Notes: generated by a model not told the origin, from the sequence alone. A stretch of 14,403 nt of DNA from Hohaiivirga sp031547465 (GCA_031547465.1 JAVBRX010000157.1:1-14403), one strand, 5' to 3'. Counted from the stretch's first letter, positions 1-13,816 are shown. Program-made: numbers and translations.

Positions 1-10
1 ATCTCCTCCT
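1..10 (-). promoter_or_regulatory. Shine-Dalgarno of a divergent gene lying off the left edge
   Basis: Read on the minus strand, the first ten bases are AGGAGGAGAT, a near-ideal ribosome binding site pointing out of the window. No start codon is inside the window, so the gene would begin a few bases beyond position 1. Its location opposite the IclR gene fits the common arrangement in which an IclR regulator is divergent from the genes it controls. The gene itself cannot be identified here. Confidence 0.5.
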
Positions 11-16
11 GCAACA

Positions 17-32
17 ACGTTCGGATGAACGT
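17..32. repeat. Short inverted repeat in the divergent leader
   Basis: ACGTTC and GAACGT form a perfect 6-bp inverted repeat around a GGAT tetraloop. It lies 7 bp from the minus-strand Shine-Dalgarno, so in the divergent transcript it would be a small hairpin just before the ribosome binding site. Whether it acts is unknown. Confidence 0.35.
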
Positions 33-46
33 CTAATCCTCTGATG

Positions 47-63
47 GGTCCATATAATAGACC
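47..63. promoter_or_regulatory. Palindromic operator-like site 1
   Basis: GGTCCATATAATAGACC is an inverted repeat with GGTC/GACC arms. It contains a perfect TATAAT at 53-58. It is almost identical to the reverse complement of the site at 292-308 (two differences in 17 bases) and shares its left half with the site at 73-89. The likely ligand is the adjacent IclR-family regulator, whose family binds short palindromes in intergenic regions; that assignment is inference. Confidence 0.5.
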
Positions 64-72
64 ATTTTATTC

Positions 73-89
73 GGTCCATATTTTGGACT
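73..89. promoter_or_regulatory. Palindromic operator-like site 2
   Basis: GGTCCATATTTTGGACT contains the perfect arms GTCCA/TGGAC around five bases. It starts 26 bp after site 1, about two and a half helical turns, so two dimers could bind side by side near the divergent promoter. Confidence 0.5.
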
Positions 90-146
90 ATTATGACGGC
101 TAACCACTCCAAAGAATGATTGAAGCGCCTTTTTATAGGACTTACT

Positions 147-162
147 CTTCCATATGTGGATC
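147..162. promoter_or_regulatory. Weaker related palindrome
   Basis: CTTCCATATGTGGATC has TCCA/TGGA arms around TATG and the shared CCATAT core, but it is one base shorter than the three 17-bp sites. It may be a degenerate operator or chance in an AT-rich spacer. Confidence 0.25.
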
Positions 163-196
163 ACTTCTTGGACCGATCCTTTAGTAGGGGGTATGA

Positions 197-225
197 TTGA
201 GGATGATCAAAACTAAGTCAATAAT
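197..225 (+). promoter_or_regulatory. Candidate sigma-70 promoter for the IclR gene
   Basis: TTGAGG at 197-202 and AATAAT at 220-225 are separated by exactly 17 bp, matching four and five of six consensus bases. Transcription would start near 232, leaving a leader of about 200 nt before the ATG at 430. A second, perfect TATAAT at 296-301 lacks a recognisable -35 element and sits inside operator-like site 3. Confidence 0.4.
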
Positions 226-291
226 CTTTCATACGCAACGGATTGCCGCAGCCTTGGCAATAAATGTTAGAAATGCTTACAAAATAAGTAT

Positions 292-308
292 GGTCTATAA
301 TATGGATC
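292..308. promoter_or_regulatory. Palindromic operator-like site 3
   Basis: GGTCTATAATATGGATC read on the other strand is GATCCATATTATAGACC, matching site 1 at 15 of 17 positions. It overlaps a perfect TATAAT (296-301). Position between the candidate promoter and the IclR start codon would suit autoregulation by blocking transcription. Confidence 0.5.
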
Positions 309-429
309 ATCGGCTGGGCTGCGGCGAATGATCGCTGAGAATATGAGCATGTAATATGATGGACGCAGAATTGAGTTCCACTTTCAGATGATGTAGAGCC
401 TGGGTCCAATCAGGCAACCGGAACAGGAA

Positions 430-1218
430 ATGATCTCGCAAGCCGGGGGAACGCAGAGCATAGAACGGGCAACCGAGTTACTACGTCTCGTTGGTAGCGC
501 CGGGGATGCGGGTGCGCGCCTTTCCGATCTGGTCAAGCAATCGGAACTGACGAAGCCGACCGTTCGTCGCCTGTTGCTGGCGCTGGTCTATGCCGGGCTT
601 CTCGATCAGAACGGGATTGATCGCCGGTATCACCTCGGTCCCGAGACTTATGTTCTCGGTCGTCTTGCCCAATCCCGCTTTGGAATTCTACCTATCGCCC
701 TCAGCTCTCTCGTTCGCCTCAGTCTCGCGACTGGAGATTCTTCCTTTCTGTCGATTCAGCACGGAAGTCATGCCCTGTGCCTTCACAGAGAAGAGGGAAC
801 ATATCCGATCAGGGTCCAGATCCTTAAGGCGGGTGACCGTCATCCCCTTGGTGTCGGTGCCGGAAGCCTCGCCTTGCTTGCCTCCCTGCCCGATGCCGAA
901 GTCGAATGGGCGTTGGCGGAAAATGTCGGAGAATTGAAGCATCGGTATCCAACGACATATTCGTCCGATCGGCTACGCACATTGGTGGGTGAGACGCGAA
1001 AGAATGGTTTTTCGTTCAATCCGGGCCTGCTTCTGGCTGGTTCATGGGCCATCGGCAAGGTGATTTGCGGTCCGGACGGACGTCCCGCCGGAGCGATTTC
1101 GATTGCCGCGATCGAGAACCGGCTGGGTGAGGAACGGCGAAAGGAATTATTGCCTCTTCTCCAGCAGGAAGTCAAGGTGATAGAGGCGCGCTTGCGGGAG
1201 CCGAACTCCGCTGCGTGA
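430..1218 (+). CDS. IclR-family transcriptional regulator
   Basis: This is a 262-residue protein of normal length for the IclR family, cytoplasmic DNA-binding regulators of catabolic or transport genes. Residues 8-70 are the winged helix-turn-helix: TQSIERATELL starts helix 1, the recognition helix is about 41-53 (TKPTVRRLLLALV), and the wing runs to YHLGP. Residues 75-258 are the effector-binding domain, with GDRHPLGVGAGSLALLA, a motif typical of one IclR subgroup, and a C-terminal GRPAGAISIA strand. The effector is unknown. ATG 430 is the only usable start, because TAG at 394-396 is in frame upstream and no start codon lies between. Its ribosome site AGGA is very close (1 nt), so translation may be weak. 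The transporter gene follows in the same direction, and operator-like palindromes lie upstream. Confidence 0.9.
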   Translation: MISQAGGTQSIERATELLRLVGSAGDAGARLSDLVKQSELTKPTVRRLLLALVYAGLLDQNGIDRRYHLGPETYVLGRLAQSRFGILPIALSSLVRLSLATGDSSFLSIQHGSHALCLHREEGTYPIRVQILKAGDRHPLGVGAGSLALLASLPDAEVEWALAENVGELKHRYPTTYSSDRLRTLVGETRKNGFSFNPGLLLAGSWAIGKVICGPDGRPAGAISIAAIENRLGEERRKELLPLLQQEVKVIEARLREPNSAA

Positions 1219-1388
1219 GGGACAAGAGGGGGCGGTGGGTAAGCCGCTTTATTTTCACTTCCATCGATAGGGGCAAACGGCTAAGATGTTGTTGTTCGGG
1301 CATAATCATGTTCTGGACACTCAATGCCCCGTCCATCGCAGATCATACAATCAGGCAGCAGGGGGCGGTTGTCGAGGGATCTCCGCCC

Positions 1389-2354
1389 GTGTTTCTCCGT
1401 CAGGTGCTTCTTGATCCGTTTTTGAATGCGCTGATGCTCTGCGTCGTGCTGGCAAGTGTGCTGCCGGTTTCCGGCGAGACTGCCGTGTGGTTCGGATGGC
1501 TTGTCGATGCCGCCATTGCATTGCTGTTCTTTCTGCATGGCGCCAAACTATCCCGTGAGACCGTTATCGCCGGGATGATCCATTGGCGGCTGCATTTGAC
1601 GGTGCTGGCCGCCACTTTCGTCGTTTTCCCGTTGATCGGCCTTGGGTTACGGGTATTAACCCCGTCGTTCCTAAATTTCGATATGTATGTCGGGATCCTG
1701 TTTCTGTGCATTCTGCCGTCAACGATTCAATCTTCTATCGCCTTCACGTCGATTGCCGGGGGGAATGTGCCTGCCGCGGTCTGTGCGGCAACGCTCTCCA
1801 ATCTTCTCGGCATCTTCATTACGCCGTTGGCTGCTGGTGTTTTGTTGTCGGGCAAGAGCGGCGGCATTTCGTTCGGCACATTGCAGACGATCCTGTTGCA
1901 ATTGTTGTTGCCTTTCATTCTTGGACAGATCGTTCAGCCCTATGTCGGCAGCCTTATCGCCCGACATCGCAAGTTGATCGGTCTGGTTGACCGCGGGTCG
2001 ATATTGCTGGTGGTATACGGCACATTTTCCGCAGCCGTTACCAGCGGTCTCTGGCGTAACACGTCACTCTACGATTTTACCGCCATGACGGTTACATGCT
2101 GCATCTTGCTTGCGATCATGCTGGCGATTACCATTCTGGGCAGCCGTGCGCTTGGTTTTTCAAGGGAAGACGAAAGCGCCATCGTGTTCTGCGGATCGAA
2201 GAAGTCCCTGGCGAGCGGCGTTCCCATTGCTTCCGTCATTTTTGCCGGCCAGAACATCGGCGCGATTCTCCTGCCGGTAATGGTGTTTCACCAAATTCAA
2301 TTGATGGTTTGTGTCGTTTTAGCGCGAATGTTCTCTCGATGTGAGACGTCTTAA
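1389..2354 (+). CDS. Bile acid:sodium symporter superfamily transporter (YfeH/SBF-like)
   Basis: This is a ten-helix type inner-membrane transporter of the SBF-like group related to E. coli YfeH; its substrate cannot be told from sequence. Diagnostic stretches are FFLHGAKLSRE near residue 40, LPSTIQSSIAFTSIAGGN at about 109-126, and FCGSKKSLASG at about 267-277 followed by a late FHQIQLMV helix. Hydrophobic segments fill nearly the whole protein. The frame is open from GTG 1215, overlapping the IclR stop, and also has ATG 1308. I prefer GTG 1389 because GAGGGA at 1374-1379 precedes it by 9 nt, the result (321 residues) fits the family, and the extra 58 residues are polar with CCC and resemble no family N-terminus. 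It lies 170 nt after the IclR gene and is probably regulated by it or cotranscribed. Confidence 0.85.
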   Translation: MFLRQVLLDPFLNALMLCVVLASVLPVSGETAVWFGWLVDAAIALLFFLHGAKLSRETVIAGMIHWRLHLTVLAATFVVFPLIGLGLRVLTPSFLNFDMYVGILFLCILPSTIQSSIAFTSIAGGNVPAAVCAATLSNLLGIFITPLAAGVLLSGKSGGISFGTLQTILLQLLLPFILGQIVQPYVGSLIARHRKLIGLVDRGSILLVVYGTFSAAVTSGLWRNTSLYDFTAMTVTCCILLAIMLAITILGSRALGFSREDESAIVFCGSKKSLASGVPIASVIFAGQNIGAILLPVMVFHQIQLMVCVVLARMFSRCETS

Positions 2355-2865
2355 CGGTTTCTTGTCGATTATTGTAATGAGAGGCTCGGTTGTCGGGGCG
2401 GCAGGGAGTTCAGAATATTCAACCATATTTGCTTTCTCTGTCGTATCGGGGCGATCTTGATCTTCGCAAGTTTTTCAGGCGGATGCTTCGGAGAACCTGA
2501 TTTCGTCGGCCGCTCGATATCGACAACGGGACGGTTCGTGCCTTGGTTGCGCGACGCTGGAACCTCATCCCGATTGCGCCGGTGTGAGATCGGAAGGCTC
2601 CAGCTGGGTGATCATGAAAACCAAGAATATCGTGATCCCTGCCAGTCTGGCGGAGGATGCGAAGATGGATAAACTCTACCCAAGATAAAAGGTGTCCTTG
2701 CTTGTGGCATGGTTGAGCAAGCTTTGCATTTCTTGCCATGTGGCCCTGGCTCAAGAAAGAAATTTGCGCTGTTGGCGATTGTCATCAAATCAACACAATT
2801 CTCCTCTTGGCAGGGTGGATGAAACGGGTTAAGGGGTCTTCTTTCTGTTTCCATTTCGACCATCC
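2355..2865. other. Intergenic region without a supportable gene
   Basis: No frame on either strand gives a recognisable protein. The ORFs present lack ribosome sites, and their composition is mixed. A 24-codon ORF begins at ATG near 2614 without a proper Shine-Dalgarno. In the plus strand around 2500-2580 one frame reads RALVARRWNLIPIAPV between stops, which looks somewhat like coding sequence and could be decayed. An imperfect inverted repeat, TTTCTTGCCA (2729-2738) with TGGctCAAGAAA (2747-2758), is present. No tRNA, insertion-sequence ends or transposase fragments were seen. Confidence 0.5.
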
Positions 2866-2866
2866 C

Positions 2867-2889
2867 GCCTTATGGCGGGTTTGGTTTTT
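2867..2889 (+). terminator. Rho-independent terminator upstream of the rplJ leader
   Basis: CCCGCC and GGCGGG pair perfectly around a TTAT loop and are followed by TTTGGTTTTTT. This is a compact intrinsic terminator on the plus strand. It would stop transcription coming from the IclR/transporter side before the ribosomal-protein operon, and implies that rplJ has its own promoter downstream. Confidence 0.75.
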
Positions 2890-2943
2890 TGAGATTCCGC
2901 GTGGGAGACCATGCGGTGGCAGGCCGACATCCCATTCGTTCTT

Positions 2944-2971
2944 CTGACAGGAAGAGCTTATGGAATATGTC
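2944..2971 (+). promoter_or_regulatory. Candidate promoter of rplJL-rpoBC
   Basis: CTGACA at 2944-2949 matches the -35 consensus at five of six bases. TATGTC at 2966-2971 is a weak -10 after a 16-bp spacer. It is the best candidate between the terminator and the L10 leader, and would start RNA near 2978, just before the leader helix. The weak -10 keeps this tentative. Confidence 0.4.
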
Positions 2972-2984
2972 GGTCGTGTCCTGT

Positions 2985-3042
2985 CCGAGACTGCAGGCGC
3001 CGGGGTTCCGGCTTAAACCGTTCAGCCTGCATAGACGGGGAA
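2985..3042 (+). promoter_or_regulatory. L10 leader RNA (autoregulatory binding element)
   Basis: The element has GCAGGC (2993-2998) pairing with GCCTGC (3025-3030), enclosing a hairpin GCCGG-GGTT-CCGGC (2999-3012) and the single-stranded stretch TTAAACCGTTCA, followed by ATAGACGGGG. The arrangement and the flanking GAGACTGCAGG and CCTGCATAGACGG words resemble the leader in front of alphaproteobacterial rplJ (the L10 leader family). There, the L10-(L12) complex binds its own mRNA and represses translation. A covariance-model search would settle the exact limits. Confidence 0.65.
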
Positions 3043-3107
3043 AGCCGATTCCGGATCGTTTTACGATTCGCAATTGATCGGTTCGAACCATCTCGCCCTA
3101 GCGCCCG

Positions 3108-3166
3108 CTGTCCGGGTGTTCTGGGGGACAGGGCTTACGAGAGCGTCGTTCGGTCTTAAGCCCTGT
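3108..3166 (+). promoter_or_regulatory. Alternative stem-loops in the rplJ leader
   Basis: CTGTCC (3108-3113) can pair with GGACAG (3126-3131). Alternatively ACAGGGCTTA (3128-3137) pairs perfectly over 10 bp with TAAGCCCTGT (3157-3166). The two stems share ACAG at 3128-3131, so they cannot form together, which is the geometry of a switching leader. No run of T follows the second stem, so a translational rather than a terminator switch is more likely. Confidence 0.5.
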
Positions 3167-3204
3167 GTTGTACGCTGGGCATGAGTCGGGCGGCAAACGC
3201 AACC

Positions 3205-3219
3205 GGCGGATTTTCCGCC
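3205..3219 (+). promoter_or_regulatory. Hairpin next to the rplJ ribosome binding site
   Basis: GGCGGA-TTT-TCCGCC is a perfect 6-bp hairpin ending 4 nt before the rplJ Shine-Dalgarno GGAGAG (3223-3228). It could influence access of ribosomes to the site and so be the output of the leader upstream. Confidence 0.4.
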
Positions 3220-3234
3220 TACCGGAGAGAGCCA

Positions 3235-3753
3235 GTGGATAGAGCAGCAAAGCGCGAGCTCGTCTCGACCCTCAACACCGTGTTCAATGACACGAACGTT
3301 GTGGTCGTCGCCCACTATGCTGGCCTGACGGTCGCCGACATGCAGTCCCTGCGCGGACGGATGAAGCAGGCTGGCGCCACCGTGAAGGTCGCGAAGAATC
3401 GCCTCGCCAAAATCGCTCTCGAAGGCACGGACGTCGCGTCCATTTCCGGTCTTCTGAAGGGGCCGACTCTGATCGCTTATTCGAGCGATCCGGTCGCCGC
3501 TCCGAAGGCCGCCGTCGATTTCGCCAAGACCAACGACAAGCTCGTGATTCTTGGCGGCGCGATGGGTGCGACAGCTTTGAATGCGGATGGAGTGAAGGCT
3601 CTGGCCTCGCTGCCGTCCCTCGATGAATTGCGCGCCAAGCTGGTCGGTCTGGTTCAGGCCCCGGCGACGAAGATTGCGCAGGTCGTCAACGCGCCGGCTT
3701 CCAAGCTCGCGCGCGTGTTCGGAGCCTATGCCAAAGAGGGTGAAGCGGCCTGA
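3235..3753 (+). CDS. rplJ: 50S ribosomal protein L10
   Basis: L10 anchors the L7/L12 dimers to 23S rRNA at the base of the ribosomal stalk, where elongation and initiation factors dock. The protein begins MDRAAKRELVSTLN, contains the family's rRNA-binding N-terminal domain (VVVAHYAGLTVADMQSLRGRMKQAG and KVAKNRLAKIAL), and ends in the alanine-rich helix that carries L7/L12. I place the start at GTG 3235: GGAGAG at 3223-3228 is correctly spaced, and the 172 residues match the family. The longer frame from ATG 3181 adds 18 residues that L10 proteins lack and runs through the leader hairpin. rplL follows after 57 nt. rplK and rplA, its usual upstream neighbours, are absent here. Confidence 0.96.
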   Translation: MDRAAKRELVSTLNTVFNDTNVVVVAHYAGLTVADMQSLRGRMKQAGATVKVAKNRLAKIALEGTDVASISGLLKGPTLIAYSSDPVAAPKAAVDFAKTNDKLVILGGAMGATALNADGVKALASLPSLDELRAKLVGLVQAPATKIAQVVNAPASKLARVFGAYAKEGEAA

Positions 3754-3810
3754 GGCCTTTCATTCTGACAACCCAATCAATCGTTCGAACCGAACTCCAA
3801 GGATTCTGAC

Positions 3811-4188
3811 ATGGCCGATCTTGCCAAACTCGTTAATGATCTTTCGTCCCTGACCGTTCTTGAAGCCGCCGATCTGGCGAAGATGCTGGAAGAGAAGTGG
3901 GGCGTCTCCGCCGCTGCCGCTGTTGCTGTTGCTGCCGCTCCGGGTGCTGGTGCTGCGGCTGCTGCTGTCGAGGAGCAGACCGAATTCAACGTGATTCTTG
4001 CCGCCGCCGGCGACAAGAAGATCGAAGTGATTAAGGAAGTCCGCGCCATCACCGGTCTGGGCCTCAAGGAAGCCAAGGATCTCGTCGAAGGCGCTCCGAA
4101 GCCCGTGAAGGAAGGCGTGGCCAAGGACGAAGCCGAGAAGATCAAGGTTGCCCTCGAGAAGGTCGGCGCCAAGGTCGAGTTGAAGTAA
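3811..4188 (+). CDS. rplL: 50S ribosomal protein L7/L12
   Basis: L7/L12 is the multicopy acidic stalk protein that binds translational GTPases and stimulates GTP hydrolysis. The 125 residues show the standard plan. An N-terminal dimerisation domain (about 1-32, LAKLVNDLSSLTVLEAADLAKMLEEKWG) is followed by a flexible Ala/Gly/Pro linker (about 33-53). The C-terminal factor-binding domain contains EFNVILAAAGDKKIEVIKEVR and GLGLKEAKDLVEGAPKPVKEGV. AAGGA at 3799-3803 sets the ATG. It is cotranscribed with rplJ. Four or more copies per ribosome require more translation of this gene than of rplJ, which fits its strong, separate ribosome site. Confidence 0.98.
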   Translation: MADLAKLVNDLSSLTVLEAADLAKMLEEKWGVSAAAAVAVAAAPGAGAAAAAVEEQTEFNVILAAAGDKKIEVIKEVRAITGLGLKEAKDLVEGAPKPVKEGVAKDEAEKIKVALEKVGAKVELK

Positions 4189-4235
4189 TTCACGTTCCGA
4201 CCTGGTGTCCAGCCGGGGAGGGTGGCATGAAATTC

Positions 4236-4268
4236 AGACGGTTCCGGGCTTTTTGCCCGGGGCCGTTT
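4236..4268 (+). terminator. Attenuator-like hairpin between rplL and rpoB
   Basis: AGACGGTTCCGGGC and GCCCGGGGCCGTTT form a stem of up to 14 bp (three G-U pairs) with a TTTTT loop, followed only by a weak T stretch. In E. coli a partial terminator between rplL and rpoB lowers polymerase-subunit expression relative to ribosomal proteins; this hairpin is placed to do the same. It may also be an RNase III-type processing stem. Confidence 0.55.
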
Positions 4269-4346
4269 ACGTGTCCCGAAGGGATTGTTGCGGGACGGAA
4301 CGACAGGCGGTCTGAAATCCCTTGAGGGGCCGTATCGTGGGAGATG

Positions 4347-4380
4347 TCCGGAATCCTGGATGAACACAAGGATGTCCGGA
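4347..4380 (+). repeat. Bulged hairpin made from a 10-nt direct repeat
   Basis: GATGTCCGGA occurs at 4343-4352 and again at 4371-4380. Because TCCGGA is self-complementary, the two copies also pair. TCCGGAATCCT (4347-4357) forms an 11-bp stem with AGGAT-g-TCCGGA (4369-4380), with a single bulged G and an 11-nt loop. Smaller stems flank it: GTCCCG/CGGGAC at 4273-4296 and GGAGCC/GGCTCC at 4392-4413, just before the rpoB ribosome site. Confidence 0.45.
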
Positions 4381-4444
4381 GCGGCTGTCCCGGAGCCCCG
4401 TTATTGAGGCTCCCGGTCAGTTGCATACGAGGAGCGGGGTCCAG

Positions 4445-8572
<4,128 letters not shown>

Positions 8573-8627
8573 TGGCGGACGCCTGACGTGAAGATTGGTC
8601 GCGACATGGTTCATGGAGGGAACTCCT

Positions 8628-8716
8628 ATGGATCGTCGCGGTCCCGATGCGAATAATGTGGTGAACGAGATTGCCGGCGAGGGACCGTTGCGGTTCTTCC
8701 AGCCCAGGAGACGGCG

Positions 8717-8720
<4 letters not shown>
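8628..8720 (+). CDS. Possible 30-residue leader peptide/microprotein coupled to rpoC
   Basis: ATG 8628 is preceded by GGAGGG (8615-8620) at a 7-nt spacing, a better ribosome site than many genes here have. The frame runs 30 codons, starting MDRRGPDANNVV and ending FFQPRRRR, and its TGA (8718-8720) overlaps the rpoC ATG (8717-8719) as ATGA. That overlap would let terminating ribosomes restart on rpoC. The ribosome site lies in a small hairpin GGAG-GGAA-CTCC (8615-8626) with a GNRA-type loop. I recognise no family. The Arg-rich end is partly dictated by the rpoC Shine-Dalgarno (AGGAG, 8706-8710). An in-frame ATG at 8613 would give 35 residues but has no ribosome site. It may be a coupling device with no peptide function, or chance. 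Confidence 0.4.
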
Positions 8721-12892
<4,172 letters not shown>

Positions 12893-12944
12893 TTGCGGGC
12901 ACCTCCCGCTCAGATCAAGAAAGAATGCCATAACTCCTTGATAG

Positions 12945-12976
12945 AAAAGGCTGCTTTTCAGCAGCCTTTTCTCTTT
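12945..12976 (+). terminator. Rho-independent terminator after rpoC
   Basis: AAAAGGCTGC and GCAGCCTTTT form a perfect 10-bp stem with a TTTTCA loop, and the second arm runs into TTTTCTCTTT. It sits 52 nt after the rpoC stop and separates the polymerase operon from the str operon. The A-rich left arm makes it partly usable in the other direction too, but no gene converges on it. Confidence 0.85.
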
Positions 12977-13074
12977 GAGCCTCACTTTCACGAGGTGGAT
13001 CGATGTTCCGTTCCTTTCGGATGTTAAAGAGGCTCATTTCTATTTATTTTCGGCAAAAATCCGCTCTTTGACGG

Positions 13075-13103
13075 TTGACTTGGACAGGCTGGGAGGATAG
13101 AAG
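13075..13103 (+). promoter_or_regulatory. Candidate promoter of the rpsL-rpsG-fusA operon
   Basis: TTGACT at 13075-13080 matches five of six -35 bases and is preceded by a second TTGACG at 13068-13073. With a 17-bp spacer the -10 would be TAGAAG (13098-13103), matching four of six. It lies right after the terminator, leaving a leader of roughly 270 nt before rpsL. Confidence 0.4.
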
Positions 13104-13176
13104 CGCTGCACTTTCCCGACTGGCTGTAGGGGTTGCCTGTTGGAGCGCCATGTTCCGACGCTTGCTCCCTAAACGC

Positions 13177-13189
13177 AGTTGACTCAACT
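13177..13189. promoter_or_regulatory. Perfect 13-bp palindrome in the str leader
   Basis: AGTTGA-C-TCAACT is symmetric about one central base and contains another TTGACT. It could be a protein-binding site, part of a second promoter, or chance; I see no second copy in the window. Confidence 0.25.
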
Positions 13190-13286
13190 CTGACCGTACA
13201 TTGTCAGCTTTGAGGCATGACCGCTGCAATTCTGTGGTGGTCCTCTGCAAATAATGCGCCGGGGCGTATGCCTTTTGGCGCGGATT

Positions 13287-13322
13287 CGCGTTGTCTAGAG
13301 ATCTATCTCGGAAAACGACGCG
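13287..13322 (+). promoter_or_regulatory. Structured element in the rpsL leader
   Basis: CGCGTTGT (13287-13294) pairs with ACGACGCG (13315-13322) over 8 bp with one G-U. Inside it GAGA-TCTA-TCTC (13298-13309) forms a second stem, and an asymmetric internal loop (CTA opposite GGAAA) separates the two. It ends 60 nt before the rpsL start. The shape, a two-part stem with an asymmetric purine-rich loop, is common in ribosomal-protein mRNA leaders, but I cannot assign it to a known family. Confidence 0.35.
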
Positions 13323-13382
13323 TTATCGTATCGAATTGGGTTTTGATGGTCGCCAAGAGCGATCGGAGCAAGAGGGCGTAGG

Positions 13383-13754
13383 ATGCCGACGATCTCCCAG
13401 CTGATCCGCAAGCCGCGGACGGCGCAAAAGAGCCGGAACAAGGTTCCCGCGTTGGAGGCCTGTCCGCAGAAGCGGGGCGTTTGCACGCGCGTTTACACGA
13501 CGACGCCGAAGAAGCCGAACTCGGCTCTTCGTAAGGTTGCAAAGGTCCGTTTGACCAACGGGTTTGAGGTCATCGGTTATATTCCGGGTGAGGGGCATAA
13601 CCTTCAAGAACACTCGGTGGTGATGATCCGTGGTGGCCGCGTGAAGGATCTTCCCGGTGTCCGGTATCACGTCCTGCGTGGCGTGCTGGACACCCAGGGA
13701 GTCAAGAACCGCAAGCAGCGCCGTTCGAAGTATGGTGCGAAGCGTCCGAAGTAA
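13383..13754 (+). CDS. rpsL: 30S ribosomal protein S12
   Basis: S12 lies at the decoding centre and controls accuracy of tRNA selection. The 123 residues are full length. MPTISQLIRKPR starts the protein, TTTPKKPNSALRK carries K43, and GGRVKDLPGVRYH carries K88 and D89. K43 and K88 are the residues changed in streptomycin-resistant mutants, and both are wild type here. D89 is the residue methylthiolated by RimO in many bacteria. ATG 13383 follows GAGGG (13372-13376). The C-terminus NRKQRRSKYGAKRPK is of alphaproteobacterial type. It is the first gene of the str operon; rpsG follows after 62 nt. Confidence 0.98.
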   Translation: MPTISQLIRKPRTAQKSRNKVPALEACPQKRGVCTRVYTTTPKKPNSALRKVAKVRLTNGFEVIGYIPGEGHNLQEHSVVMIRGGRVKDLPGVRYHVLRGVLDTQGVKNRKQRRSKYGAKRPK

Positions 13755-13816
13755 GCCGTTGGCTTCTTTAGATGATTCGTTGTTGAGATAACAGACACGA
13801 AGGACGGAGCGACCTC

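Noticed and set aside
218..409. 63-codon minus-strand frame with a CQGCG motif in front of the IclR gene
   Set aside because: Starts with TTG, lacks a ribosome site, overlaps the operator and promoter region, and the two cysteines are not a complete zinc-binding set.
1314..1335. TGGAC and GTCCA half-sites between the IclR and transporter genes
   Set aside because: The half-sites point the opposite way to the 17-bp palindromes and have a 12-bp spacing, so they are not convincing as a fourth operator.
2614..2688. 24-codon ORF starting MKTKNIVIPASL
   Set aside because: No Shine-Dalgarno at proper distance, no coupling to a neighbour and no recognisable family.
3080..3090. GGTTCGAACC, resembling the T-loop of a tRNA
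   Set aside because: No acceptor stem, anticodon arm or D-arm can be placed around it; it lies in the rplJ leader.
3181..3234. Upstream ATG extending rplJ by 18 codons
   Set aside because: No ribosome site, runs through the leader hairpin, and L10 proteins begin at the equivalent of GTG 3235.
13755..13816. Possible S7-binding structure between rpsL and rpsG
   Set aside because: The spacer is short and I could not draw a stable structure like the E. coli S7 site.
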